Translations under genes and position numbers: made by a program
Assembly: GCA_905181935.1 (NCBI GenBank)
Contig: CAJIZV010000001.1
Location: 1-64,000 of the forward strand
Reading direction: 5' to 3'
DNA from: an uncultured Amylibacter sp.
GTDB lineage: Bacteria; Pseudomonadota; Alphaproteobacteria; Rhodobacterales; Rhodobacteraceae
DNA length: 64,000 bases
Notes under the pieces: model-generated
Database searches by the model: none
What the model was told of the DNA's origin: nothing
The model's input: the letters and a program-made list of their open reading frames with translations, nothing else
In this document: positions 36,775 through 45,912 of the stretch, one piece after another
How positions within the stretch are numbered: position 1 is the stretch's first letter
Layout: each line of letters opens with the position of its first letter

Positions 36775-37694
36775 GAAGCCGCTCCACCCGCTTCAGTTAA
36801 TACAAAAGCATCTGCACAAGATTTGGCTAATGATCGTACTCTACCAATATAGGATTGGCGTTCCGTAACAGAAATTACACTACGTGCATCTAAAAGATTA
36901 AATAAATGAGAAGCTTTAATACATTGATCATATGCTGGATGTGCCATAATAATTTTAGACCCAGTTTTAGGATCAATGTCTGTTGCATCTAAAATACGCT
37001 GGCACTCATCTTCAGCATCCTTAAAGTGTTGCAACAACATATTTGTATCAGCAATATCAAAATTCCACCGTGAATATTCCTGTTCAGTTTGTCGGAAAAT
37101 GTCACCATATTTAAGTTCAATTATAGAGCCTGGCGAATTAAAGGGCATGTCCATGACATGGTCTACGCCTAAAACATACATAGCTAATCGCTCCAAACCA
37201 TATGTCAGTTCACCAGCCACAGGTTTACAGTCATGCCCACCCACTTGCTGAAAATAAGTGAATTGTGAAACTTCCATTCCATCACACCAAACCTCCCAAC
37301 CTAGCCCCCAAGCACCCAAGGTTGGGCTTTCCCAATCATCTTCGACAAAACGAATGTCATGCAAATTCATATCAATACCAATTGCCTCGAGAGATCCCAA
37401 ATATAAATCCTGAAAATTTGGTGGACTTGGCTTAATTAAAACTTGGTATTGATAATAATGCTGTAAGCGATTTGGATTTTCACCATACCGACCATCTGTT
37501 GGTCTGCGAGATGGCTGAGCATAAGCAACAGCCCAAGGCTTTGGACCCAAAGCTCGAAGAGTTGTGGCCGGGTGAAATGTCCCAGCTCCAACCTCCAAGT
37601 CATAAGGCTGGAGGATAGCACAACCATTTTCTGCCCAATAGTTCTGAAGTCTTAAAATTATATCTTGGAAACAGGTAGTTTTTTTAATAGCCAT
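36771..37694 (-). CDS. glyQ: Glycyl-tRNA synthetase alpha subunit
   Basis: GlyQ carries the glycine-activating site. Start 37694 ([24 protein letters not shown]) gives 307 residues. An ATG at 37712 adds six residues and is less likely. Conserved sequence includes [51 protein letters not shown] in part, and [21 protein letters not shown] in part. It heads the glyQ-DUF6446-glyS operon with 1-4 base overlaps. Confidence 0.96.
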   Translation of the reverse strand: MAIKKTTCFQDIILRLQNYWAENGCAILQPYDLEVGAGTFHPATTLRALGPKPWAVAYAQPSRRPTDGRYGENPNRLQHYYQYQVLIKPSPPNFQDLYLGSLEAIGIDMNLHDIRFVEDDWESPTLGAWGLGWEVWCDGMEVSQFTYFQQVGGHDCKPVAGELTYGLERLAMYVLGVDHVMDMPFNSPGSIIELKYGDIFRQTEQEYSRWNFDIADTNMLLQHFKDAEDECQRILDATDIDPKTGSKIIMAHPAYDQCIKASHLFNLLDARSVISVTERQSYIGRVRSLAKSCADAFVLTEAGGAAS

Positions 37695-37833
37695 GGCTCT
37701 GCCTTTTCTCACACTTCTTTACGCCTTCAATATGCAATGAAATCAACCGGGTCAATTCAAGGATTACTACGTGCAAGAAAAATAACTAGCATTTTTAGTA
37801 TAAAATTTTATGCTACGAAATAGCTCAAAATAT

Positions 37834-39252
37834 TTAAGTTGATGTTAGTTCAGCCCCAATCTCTAAAATAGCATCTACCAACAAATCTAAATCACTTTCT
37901 TGTGTGCGATGATTAGTAATATTTACGCGAATGGCTAGTTTGCCATTTAATCGTGTTGTAGATGGAACAGCAATTCCTCGCTCCTGCAGCAAAACAACTA
38001 TTTCTTCGTTCAATATATCTAAATCAAAATTATTTGAAACAAACCTAAAGCAATTAATATTTAATGGTGTCGGAGCCATAGATTGTAATTGACCTTCACG
38101 AGCTACTCTATCCGCAAGGTATTGTGCCAAACTAATATTGCGGTCTATTGATCGACCTATTGCTAATATGCCATGCTCTGCAAGATGCGCCCAAACTTTT
38201 AATGCTCGAAACCCTCGTGATAATTCCGGTCCATAATCAACTGCCCAGAAATCTCCTCCCGCCAAACCACGTTCAGAACCACGTAAATACTCTGCACGTG
38301 CAGAAAATGCGCCACGATGTGCGGTTTCATCACGAAATAAAACACATCCTGCCTCATAGTTAACTTGAAACCACTTATGGAAATCAAACGCTAAACTATC
38401 GGCCTGAGAAATGCCTGACAAACGATCATGTGCTAATTTACCCAATAAGCCAGCAGCCCCAAAGGCACCATCTACGTGAAACCAAAGGTTTTCAGTTTCA
38501 GCTATTTTTGCAATTCCATGAAGATCATCTATTGCACCCATATTAACTGCACCTGCAGTTCCAACAACACAAAGTGGAGTAAATCCAGCAATACGATCTT
38601 TTGCTATCAATTCACTTAAATTCTGCAAGTCCATTTCAAAATTATCATTGCAAGATACAACTCTTAACGCAGCTGTACCAAGCCCTAAAACATCAAATGC
38701 CTGCTTAATACATGAATGCGATTGTTCAGAAGTATACCCAACAAGTTGACCCTGCTTAACTCCCATTAATCGAGCGTCTAAAATTGACTGATCACGCGCT
38801 ACTTTAAGTGCAATAATAGTTGCCATAGATGTGCCTGAAACTATTAAACCAGACCCATCTAAAGGCATACCCATCATTTCTAGGCACCACTTTAAAACTT
38901 GGAGCTCCACAACCGGAGCTATATGATCTCGCCCACCAGCATTCACATTCATTGCTGCAGCTGCAATATCTGAAATTATACCTGATGGAGTTCCTGCCCC
39001 ATGTACCCAGCCAAAAAATCGTGGGTGAGTATTGCCAACACCAAATGGCATTATTTCGTTTATGGTTAAATCCGTTTTTGAACCTTCGAGTGGTAAACTA
39101 CTTTGGAATTTATTACGCAAACTATCTGGGACTGGAGACCAAACCCTACCCTCGCCAGCTTGCTCCATTTTATCAATACTATTATCTAACATCGCATGAG
39201 CATCTGCCCGAAACGTCTCCCAATCTTTAGGATCCAAATCACCTTTACTCAT
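37834..39252 (-). CDS. PLP-dependent decarboxylase (aromatic amino acid/glutamate family)
   Basis: The 472-residue protein belongs to the group II pyridoxal decarboxylases. The PLP lysine is in LAFDFHKWFQVNYEAG near residue 300, with VDGAFGAAG upstream holding the conserved aspartate, and THPRFFGWVHGAG near the N-terminus as the substrate-side motif. The family includes aromatic-L-amino-acid, tyrosine and glutamate decarboxylases, and residues seen here do not settle the substrate. It follows trkH by three bases, so the two are probably cotranscribed although no functional link is known. Confidence 0.87.
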   Translation of the reverse strand: MSKGDLDPKDWETFRADAHAMLDNSIDKMEQAGEGRVWSPVPDSLRNKFQSSLPLEGSKTDLTINEIMPFGVGNTHPRFFGWVHGAGTPSGIISDIAAAAMNVNAGGRDHIAPVVELQVLKWCLEMMGMPLDGSGLIVSGTSMATIIALKVARDQSILDARLMGVKQGQLVGYTSEQSHSCIKQAFDVLGLGTAALRVVSCNDNFEMDLQNLSELIAKDRIAGFTPLCVVGTAGAVNMGAIDDLHGIAKIAETENLWFHVDGAFGAAGLLGKLAHDRLSGISQADSLAFDFHKWFQVNYEAGCVLFRDETAHRGAFSARAEYLRGSERGLAGGDFWAVDYGPELSRGFRALKVWAHLAEHGILAIGRSIDRNISLAQYLADRVAREGQLQSMAPTPLNINCFRFVSNNFDLDILNEEIVVLLQERGIAVPSTTRLNGKLAIRVNITNHRTQESDLDLLVDAILEIGAELTST

Positions 39253-39255
39253 ATA

Positions 39256-40710
39256 TTAACCCCTCCAAAAGGTTGCAGTCAGCAATACATAGACCGCCAT
39301 TAATTCTAACCGCCCAATCAGCATACCAGCTGCCAATAGCCATTTAGCTGTATCGTTTAACCCAGAAAAATTTCCATCTGGTCCAATTTCAGCGCCCAAG
39401 CCCGGTCCAATGTTAGCCAGGGCAGATGCAGCGCCTGAGATAGAGGTAACTGCATCTAAACCAGTCATCCCTAATGCAACTGCCAAAACAGCAAGTGAAA
39501 CCATAAATAATACAAAAAATGCCATCACCGAACTTATAATATCTTCAGCAACTGGTTTTTTATTATACCGCGGTTGAAATATGCCGTTAGGACTATGTAT
39601 GCGCTTAATTTGAGCGCTAACAGACGCAAATAAGAGTTGAAAGCGGAAAATTTTAATTGAACACGTTGTCGATCCAGCACATCCACCAATCAATCCAATT
39701 AAAAAGAAAAATGTTACAGGAAAACTACCCCACATCAGATAGTTGTCACTCGCAAAACCAGTACCTGTCAAAATTGAAACACCATTGAAGGCTGCCTTAC
39801 GCAAAGCAAATTCATAAGAATTAGTCACATAGTTAATCTGCCAAGCCATTAAAACAAATATAATAATTCCAGTAGTAACTATAAATGCTTTGACTTGAGG
39901 GTCAGATATAAAAGCTTTAATTGAGCCCCCAATTAATTGAACGTATCGCACAAATGGTAGAGCCGCTAAAATCATAAATATAACAGCTACATATTCAACG
40001 GCAACGCCCAGTTCTGCAAACGAGGTATCATAATTTGAAAATCCACCAGTTGCGATAGTTGTCATGGAATGCACCAAAGCATCAAAGAAAGACATGCCAG
40101 CAATAAAATAGGCAACCAAGCACAAAACAGTTAAAGTTAAATATATAGATGAAACAGATCGTGAAATTTCAGCGGCACGAGGAAGAATTTTGCCAAATGT
40201 ATCAAAACCTTCCGTACGAAATATTTGCATTCCACCGACACGTAAAACAGGTAAAAAAACCATAGCTACAACTACAACTCCAATACCCCCAAACCACTGC
40301 ATCATACCTCGCCACAAAAGCAAACCTCGAGGTAGTTTTTCCAGTGAACTAAATACAGTAGATCCAGTGGTTGTAAATCCAGACATCGCTTCAAAAAAGG
40401 CATCGATAAAACGAGCTTCAGTTGCACCAAATATAAAAGGGAGAGCTCCAAATATTGGCAAAATGAGCCAAACATTAGTAGTTAAGAAAAAAGTTTGCTG
40501 AATATTTAAGTTTACTTTTGATGTATTTTGGGATGCCAAAGCTATTACAGCGCCCATTATGATCGTGGTAAATGATGATAAGGCAAAAGCTAACCAATTT
40601 GATGATGAGTCAAGCCAATCAAGACCCATAGGAATAACCATTGTTAAACCTAGAACCATTAATAATAAACCAATAACATATCCCGCAGGGCGCAGATCAA
40701 CCATAATCAA
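39256..40710 (-). CDS. trkH: Trk potassium uptake protein TrkH
   Basis: The product has 484 residues, with starts at 40710 or 40704 both possible. TrkH forms the membrane channel for K+ uptake with cytoplasmic TrkA. Selectivity-filter loops are seen in AMSGFTTTGSTVFSSLE, SMTTIATGGFSNYDTSF, ILTGTGFASDNYLMWG and SGAASALANIGPGLGAE, the four P-loop segments with the conserved glycines. TrkA is not in the window. A decarboxylase gene follows three bases later. Confidence 0.95.
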   Translation of the reverse strand: MIMVDLRPAGYVIGLLLMVLGLTMVIPMGLDWLDSSSNWLAFALSSFTTIIMGAVIALASQNTSKVNLNIQQTFFLTTNVWLILPIFGALPFIFGATEARFIDAFFEAMSGFTTTGSTVFSSLEKLPRGLLLWRGMMQWFGGIGVVVVAMVFLPVLRVGGMQIFRTEGFDTFGKILPRAAEISRSVSSIYLTLTVLCLVAYFIAGMSFFDALVHSMTTIATGGFSNYDTSFAELGVAVEYVAVIFMILAALPFVRYVQLIGGSIKAFISDPQVKAFIVTTGIIIFVLMAWQINYVTNSYEFALRKAAFNGVSILTGTGFASDNYLMWGSFPVTFFFLIGLIGGCAGSTTCSIKIFRFQLLFASVSAQIKRIHSPNGIFQPRYNKKPVAEDIISSVMAFFVLFMVSLAVLAVALGMTGLDAVTSISGAASALANIGPGLGAEIGPDGNFSGLNDTAKWLLAAGMLIGRLELMAVYVLLTATFWRG

Positions 40711-40782
40711 AGACTTGGCGAATGACTATCCAAGTGTCAAGAAATCTCTGCAACTTTTGATTTTAATGGAATAAAATTTCGA

Positions 40783-41409
40783 TTACATAGAAGAGCGCGG
40801 ATTACCAATTATCCCCATAAAATCCCTACGGAGTTCACGGTCTTTTTGAAAATCACCTCGCATTGCGGATGTTACCATTAATACCCCATGCTTATGTACA
40901 CCACGGGTCGACATACAATGATGTTCAGCCTCTAACACAACCGCAACACCTCGAGGCCGTAAAACTTCATCAATAGTGTTTGCAATTTGAGCTGTCATCT
41001 TCTCTTGTACTTGCAAACGTTTTGCAAACGCATCAACCACCCGTGCTAATTTTGAAATACCTACAACTCGATCAGTGGGAACATACGCTACGTGTGCCCT
41101 TCCAATAATTGGAGCCATATGGTGCTCACAATAACTTTCAAAACGAATATTTTTTAGCAAAACCATTTCGTCGTAGCCCTCTACCTCTTCAAAGGTACGT
41201 TGCAGCATGGCCTGAGGATCTTCTCTATAACCCTTAAACCATTGCCCGTAGGCCTTTACGACGCGATTGGGCGTATCAAGCAAACCTTCTCTTGAAGGGT
41301 TCTCACCCGCCCAACGTAGTAACGTTTGAACTGCAGCTTCAGCTTCAGCCTGGGAAGGGCGCTTTACTTCGTCTTCGGTCTCAATAGCTGGGTCGTGAAT
41401 ATTCATCAC
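40783..41409 (-). CDS. folE: GTP cyclohydrolase I
   Basis: FolE opens the folate pathway by converting GTP to dihydroneopterin triphosphate. The length is 208 residues. Zinc and catalytic motifs are [52 protein letters not shown] and the C-terminal [10 protein letters not shown]. It is the fourth folate or pterin gene of the window together with folB and folP, although at a separate site. The start could be the second ATG at 41406. Confidence 0.96.
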   Translation of the reverse strand: MMNIHDPAIETEDEVKRPSQAEAEAAVQTLLRWAGENPSREGLLDTPNRVVKAYGQWFKGYREDPQAMLQRTFEEVEGYDEMVLLKNIRFESYCEHHMAPIIGRAHVAYVPTDRVVGISKLARVVDAFAKRLQVQEKMTAQIANTIDEVLRPRGVAVVLEAEHHCMSTRGVHKHGVLMVTSAMRGDFQKDRELRRDFMGIIGNPRSSM

Positions 41410-41607
41410 ACACTCCTTGGTTTAACCATATTTCTTATTATTTAATCGCATAACATGAGAATTACCAGTCTAGTAATGAATTAAGCGGCAATTTTTATGA
41501 TAGAAAAGACATCTACAATATCATTTTAATCTTAAAAACTCTGAACTATTAATTTACAATAAAATAACACCTTAACTAACTAAATTCTGTTAATTAGCAC
41601 CTAGGAT

Positions 41608-42789
41608 TTAAGCTTCTTTTAATGCTTCCAGCAAATCAAGTATAAGGTCATCAGGGTCTTCCAACCCAACAGATAAACGGACAAATCCATCAGTTATACC
41701 AGCTGAAGCCCTAGCTTCAGCAGTCATATTCTTATGAGTTGTTGTAACTGGGTGAGTTGCTAAACTTTTAGCATCCCCTAAATTATTTGAGATTATTATT
41801 ATTTTGAGTGCATTTAAGAAACGAAATGCTGCCCTTTTACCACCATCGATTTCAAATGAAATTACCGTACCACCTTTAGTCATTTGTGACTTAGCCAGTG
41901 CATACTGAGGATGTGACTTATCCATTGGAAATAATATCCTATTAATTTTATTATTTCCACTAAGAGCATTTACAATTTTTTTTGCAGTGTCAGCTTGAGC
42001 GTCGCAGCGCAAAGCTATAGTTTCCATACCCTTTAGCATCACCCATGCATTAAATGGGCTCATTGATGGACCTGTGTGTTTATTGAATGGAATAAACAAT
42101 TCCTGAATATATTCACGTGTACCCAGAACTATCCCACCAAGGCAGCGCCCCTGCCCATCAATGTGTTTGGTAGCCGAATATACAACGATATCTGCACCTA
42201 ATTGCAAAGTTCGCTGAAAAATAGGAGTGGCAAATACATTATCAACAACAAGTTTTGCACCGCCATCATGAGCAATGCTAGCAACACCGGCAATATCACA
42301 GACTTCTAATGTGGGGTTAGATATAGCTTCAAGAAAACAAACCTTAGTGTTAGTTTGCATTGCCGCGCGCCATTGATCTAAATCAGTACCGTCAACCAAC
42401 GTTACTTCAATACCCCACCTTCGTAAGATATTATCCACAACAAATAAACAGGAACCAAACAGAGCTCGAGATGATACAATATGATCTCCAGCTCTTAACA
42501 TACAAAACAATGCCCCAGATACAGCTGCCATTCCTGTGGCCGTAGCAAATGCGTCTTCCGCACCCTCAAGTGCCATCATGCGTTCTTCAAACATACGGAC
42601 AGTTGGATTTCCGTAGCGGCCATATATGTATTCTTCTGGACCACTTTCAATAAACCGTGCTTCAGCTTGCTCAGCACTATCATAGACAAAGCCTTGCGTT
42701 AAAAACAATGCCTCTGACAGCTCACCAAACTGGCTTCGCTTTACACCTGCATGCACCAATTTGGTACGCGATTTCCAATTTTCCATCAT
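41608..42789 (-). CDS. metZ: O-succinylhomoserine sulfhydrylase
   Basis: MetZ makes homocysteine from O-succinylhomoserine and sulfide, bypassing cystathionine. The product has 393 residues (or starts one codon later). The PLP lysine is in DIVVYSATKHIDGQGRCLGG near residue 200, and the PLP and substrate region in YIYGRYGNPTVRMFEERM and ATATGMAAVSGALF. These residues fit the MetZ group rather than MetB or MetC, though paralogues are close. Control by a SAM-II type riboswitch at 42846-42900 supports the methionine role. Confidence 0.93.
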   Translation of the reverse strand: MMENWKSRTKLVHAGVKRSQFGELSEALFLTQGFVYDSAEQAEARFIESGPEEYIYGRYGNPTVRMFEERMMALEGAEDAFATATGMAAVSGALFCMLRAGDHIVSSRALFGSCLFVVDNILRRWGIEVTLVDGTDLDQWRAAMQTNTKVCFLEAISNPTLEVCDIAGVASIAHDGGAKLVVDNVFATPIFQRTLQLGADIVVYSATKHIDGQGRCLGGIVLGTREYIQELFIPFNKHTGPSMSPFNAWVMLKGMETIALRCDAQADTAKKIVNALSGNNKINRILFPMDKSHPQYALAKSQMTKGGTVISFEIDGGKRAAFRFLNALKIIIISNNLGDAKSLATHPVTTTHKNMTAEARASAGITDGFVRLSVGLEDPDDLILDLLEALKEA

Positions 42790-42845
42790 ATTATTCCTAA
42801 GGTAGCATCTGTAAAATCAAACCAAATTCGGGATTAAGCACCTCA

Positions 42846-42900
42846 AACTTTTTAGTGGCTTATTTAATGTGGCCCACAATCCGGTTACAAATAGCTACAA
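42846..42900 (-). ncRNA. SAM-II riboswitch upstream of metZ
   Basis: Read on the minus strand, this RNA has the SAM-II layout: P1 5' strand GUAGCU, loop AUUUGUAACCGGAUUGUGG, P1 3' strand GGGCCAC, linker AUUAAAUAA and GCCACUAAAAAG. P1 pairs with one mismatch. The pseudoknot helix UUGUGG with CCACUAA reproduces the U-U mismatch seen in the structurally known SAM-II RNA. SAM-II controls metA, metX and metZ genes in alphaproteobacteria, usually by hiding the ribosome site when SAM is bound. Its 3' end lies 56 bases from the metZ start. Confidence 0.83.
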
Positions 42901-42904
42901 ATTA

Positions 42905-42933
42905 TCATTACGCTGATGAATAAAAGAGGTCAA
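42905..42933 (-). promoter_or_regulatory. metZ promoter
   Basis: A -35 box TTGACC (42928-42933) and a -10 box TAATGA (42905-42910) have a 17-bp spacer and place the start of transcription within a few bases of the riboswitch 5' end. That fit supports both calls. Confidence 0.65.
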
Positions 42934-43139
42934 TATTTAATCTTTTGGTATTTTAGTATCAAAAACAATAGACCCACTCTAAGTATAAACACAGCATTAT
43001 AACTTGTGGTTATTCATTCTGACTTAATTTCAAAATATATATTTGCCACTCTTGCTCAAATTAGCAAAGTAAGTAAGTAAGTTTGTTTGTTTGGCCTATC
43101 ATACAAATTTTATGAACTTTTATGAATTAACAGTTATCA
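42934..43139. other. Intergenic stretch with short tandem tetranucleotides
   Basis: No gene is present. Short runs of AAGT and TTGT units (about 43066-43093) lie about 50 bases beyond the yciB stop. No terminator with a clear T tract was found. Confidence 0.45.
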
Positions 43140-43757
43140 CTATTCATCAGGCGAATGCTTCGAGATAGTTTTTGCTTGAGTAATAATAAATGCAAACATT
43201 GCAATAGGTAGGCCAAATGTCTTAAAATTTACCCATATATCCGTAGATAGTGTGCGCCAGATAGCTTCATTTGCAATAGCTAACCCAAAGAAAAACATCA
43301 TGAATCGTTTAGTTAAAATCATCCAGCCGGTTTGATCCATCGGCAAAGCACCATCCATAACAGTACGTAAATAAGATTGCCCTTTTAACAATCCATAACC
43401 TAAAATTCCACCAAATAGTAAATAAATCATAGTAGGTTTCATCTTAAAAAATCGCTCATCATTAAACCAAATACCTAAACCACCAAAGACGACAACTAAA
43501 ATAGCTGTAAATATTTGCATTTTAGAAAGTTTACCTGTCAAAAAATATAAAACAGCCGTTGCAAATAAAATTAATGGAATAAATAGAGCTGTGGCAAGTA
43601 TAAAGCCTTCATAGGTCTCACCAAAAACTACAAATTCACGATCTTTAATCTTAGAATAGACAATAAAAAATAAAACTACTGGCCCCATTTCCAATGTAGT
43701 CTTTATCCAAGGTTGTACTTTTTTCTCTTCAATCACTTTAGCCTCCAAATTCCACAA
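43140..43757 (-). CDS. yciB: Septation protein A / inner membrane-spanning protein YciB
   Basis: The 205-residue protein has five or six membrane helices and the family stretches TLEMGPVVLFFIVYSK, LFGGILGYGLLKGQSYL and WMILTKRFMMFFFGLAIANE with the conserved Asn-Glu. YciB (IspZ) contributes to septation and envelope synthesis, with its exact role debated. It overlaps the upstream EamA gene by 20 bases, and together with ftsY these form an operon order I associate with Rhodobacterales. Confidence 0.93.
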   Translation of the reverse strand: MWNLEAKVIEEKKVQPWIKTTLEMGPVVLFFIVYSKIKDREFVVFGETYEGFILATALFIPLILFATAVLYFLTGKLSKMQIFTAILVVVFGGLGIWFNDERFFKMKPTMIYLLFGGILGYGLLKGQSYLRTVMDGALPMDQTGWMILTKRFMMFFFGLAIANEAIWRTLSTDIWVNFKTFGLPIAMFAFIITQAKTISKHSPDE

Positions 43758-44649
43758 ATACTGCGCCTAGCGCTATAAATCCTATTAGCACAATGCGAAT
43801 AGGCCCAACAGTCTCTTTTAAGAAAAACCAACCAATCAAAGCCGCAAAGATAGGGGAAGTTTCACGAATAACAGCGGCCTCGCCTACGCTATCTAATCTT
43901 GTAGCTATCATAACTGATCCAAAGCTTAAAAATGCAACAATGCCACCAAAAAATCCACGCACGGCCAAAGGTGCAATATCAGGTGGATTTTCCATTGCAC
44001 GCCACCTTAACAATGCCACCCATGGAAAAACAAAAACTCCATCTAAAAAGAAAAACCAAGCTAAAAATGTAAATGGATTGGCTGTAGCTCTTATTCCATA
44101 AGCATCATATGTGGTATAAACAGCAACCATAACACCCGCTAATACTGCCCATATGAGAGCCAAATATAATTCTGATCGATTAATTTTATCTATGCGGGAT
44201 AGATTTAATCCTGCCAATGCTAATATTGCTAGTGTTAAAAGTAAAATCCCCCCCCACTGGGTCAGTTCAAAAGTTTCACCAAAAATAAACCCCGCAGCAA
44301 AAACAGTAATCAATGGTCCCAATCCACGCACAACAGGATAAACTACTGTGTAAGCTCCATAACTGTAGGCCATACCTTGGGTGACTTTATATATTACATG
44401 AATTATCACCATTCCTGCAAAAATTATCCACATAAACGGTTCAGGCCACGGAACAACAAACAGGGCAAAAGGTGCAGCAATTAGACCATAGCTTATATCA
44501 ATTACACCACGCGACAGCCACGGATCATGACGGCCCTTTTGCAAAGCACCAAAAATTGCATGAAAGAAAGCAGCTGCTAAAGCCAAAAAAAGTGCAATTT
44601 GACTACCAGCAGGAGTGCCAGCCATTAACGTAATATAATCACTCACCAT
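43738..44649 (-). CDS. EamA/DMT-family transporter between ftsY and yciB
   Basis: The product is 303 residues with ten expected helices (IALFLALAAAFFHAIFGALQ, then GLGPLITVFAAGFIFGE, and a second repeat ending in ETSPIFAALIGWFFLKET). Substrate unknown. Starts at 44649 and 44625 are both possible. It overlaps ftsY by 11 bases at one end and yciB by 20 bases at the other. It differs from the EamA gene at 25645. Confidence 0.88.
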   Translation of the reverse strand: MVSDYITLMAGTPAGSQIALFLALAAAFFHAIFGALQKGRHDPWLSRGVIDISYGLIAAPFALFVVPWPEPFMWIIFAGMVIIHVIYKVTQGMAYSYGAYTVVYPVVRGLGPLITVFAAGFIFGETFELTQWGGILLLTLAILALAGLNLSRIDKINRSELYLALIWAVLAGVMVAVYTTYDAYGIRATANPFTFLAWFFFLDGVFVFPWVALLRWRAMENPPDIAPLAVRGFFGGIVAFLSFGSVMIATRLDSVGEAAVIRETSPIFAALIGWFFLKETVGPIRIVLIGFIALGAVFVEFGG

Positions 44650-45781
44650 GACTTCCAGTTAAAGCCAACGCAAACTCTTCCGGATCAAAAGCTTGCAAAT
44701 CATCAATTTGTTCACCTACACCAATGGCATGAATAGGTAGACCGAATTTATCTGCCAGTGCCACTAACACACCACCTTTAGCTGTACCATCTAATTTAGT
44801 CATAACTAAGCCAGAAACATCTGAAACGTCTTGGAAAACCTCAACTTGTTTAATTGCATTTTGCCCAGTGGTTGCATCCAGAACTAATAAGGTATTATGG
44901 GGAGCTGTTTCATCACTCTTTCGTATAACGCGAACTATTTTTTCTAACTCTTCCATTAAATCTTTACGGTTTTGCAAACGTCCAGCAGTATCAATCATAA
45001 GCAAATCAACACCATCTTTTTTGCACTTTGCCATTGCCTCAAAAGCTAATGACGCTGGATCAGACCCCTCAGGAGCAGTTAAGACAGGAACACCCGCACG
45101 ATCTCCCCAAACCTGTAATTGCTCAACTGCCGCTGCACGAAAAGTGTCACCAGCAGCAATCATAACTGTTTTTCCAGCAGCTTTAAATTGAGACGCAAGC
45201 TTACCGATGGTTGTAGTCTTACCTGAACCATTTACACCTACAACTAAAACAACTTGGGGTTTTTGTTGATATAGTGGCATTGGCTTTGCTACAGGCTCCA
45301 TGATGCGCGCAACTTCAGTAGCTAAAAGCGCTTTCACTTCTGCAACTGACACTTTTCTGCCAAGGTTACCTTCTGCCATATTTGCTGAAACACGAAGCGC
45401 TGTATCTACTCCCATATCAGCACTAATAAGAAGCTCTTCAAGGCTTTCAAGCATACTATCGTCAAATATTCTTTTTTTAGTAGTTTTTTTAGGCTTTTCA
45501 ATCCGCCCTAAAACTCGCGATAAAAAATTAGGTTTATTGGGACTTTTTACATCCTCACCAACAAGATCTAATTTACTTGAGCTGTATTCCTTTTCCACAT
45601 GAAGTTTTTTAGTTTTGTTGGCATCAGGCTCAGGTTGAAGTTTTAAAGTAATACTTTTTTCAACTTCAATTATTATTTCTGCTTCATCGATACTGCCATC
45701 TTCAACAATAGAATCTATTCCTTCTTCAATTTTTGAAGAAGATTTAAATAGTTTTGATTTAAGTTTTTTAAAGAAAGACAT
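44639..45781 (-). CDS. ftsY: Signal recognition particle receptor FtsY
   Basis: FtsY docks ribosome-nascent chain complexes at the membrane. The 380-residue chain has an acidic N-terminal A domain (about residues 1-90, EGIDSIVEDGSIDEAEIIIE) and the NG GTPase domain: P-loop GVNGSGKTTTIGKLA near residue 183, DTFRAAAVEQL, DTAGRLQNRKDLMEEL and TKLDGTAKGGVL. It is the first gene of an ftsY-EamA-yciB operon. Confidence 0.96.
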   Translation of the reverse strand: MSFFKKLKSKLFKSSSKIEEGIDSIVEDGSIDEAEIIIEVEKSITLKLQPEPDANKTKKLHVEKEYSSSKLDLVGEDVKSPNKPNFLSRVLGRIEKPKKTTKKRIFDDSMLESLEELLISADMGVDTALRVSANMAEGNLGRKVSVAEVKALLATEVARIMEPVAKPMPLYQQKPQVVLVVGVNGSGKTTTIGKLASQFKAAGKTVMIAAGDTFRAAAVEQLQVWGDRAGVPVLTAPEGSDPASLAFEAMAKCKKDGVDLLMIDTAGRLQNRKDLMEELEKIVRVIRKSDETAPHNTLLVLDATTGQNAIKQVEVFQDVSDVSGLVMTKLDGTAKGGVLVALADKFGLPIHAIGVGEQIDDLQAFDPEEFALALTGSHGE

Positions 45782-45912
45782 GGCTTTTGCCCATTTATTT
45801 ATGTCTGTGTAACGCTATTTTACCACAAGGAAAAGAACACAATATGATGCCTCAATACAAAAAGAAGCCATAAAGAGTGAAATTACCTAAATATAAGATA
45901 AAAAATTAAAAT

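Noticed and set aside
42846..42900. The metZ leader considered as a SAM-V riboswitch.
   Set aside because: The promoter position and the UUGUGG/CCACUAA pseudoknot fit SAM-II better. A TTTGAGGTGCTTAATC stretch that follows is suggestive of SAM-V but I could not build a full fold.
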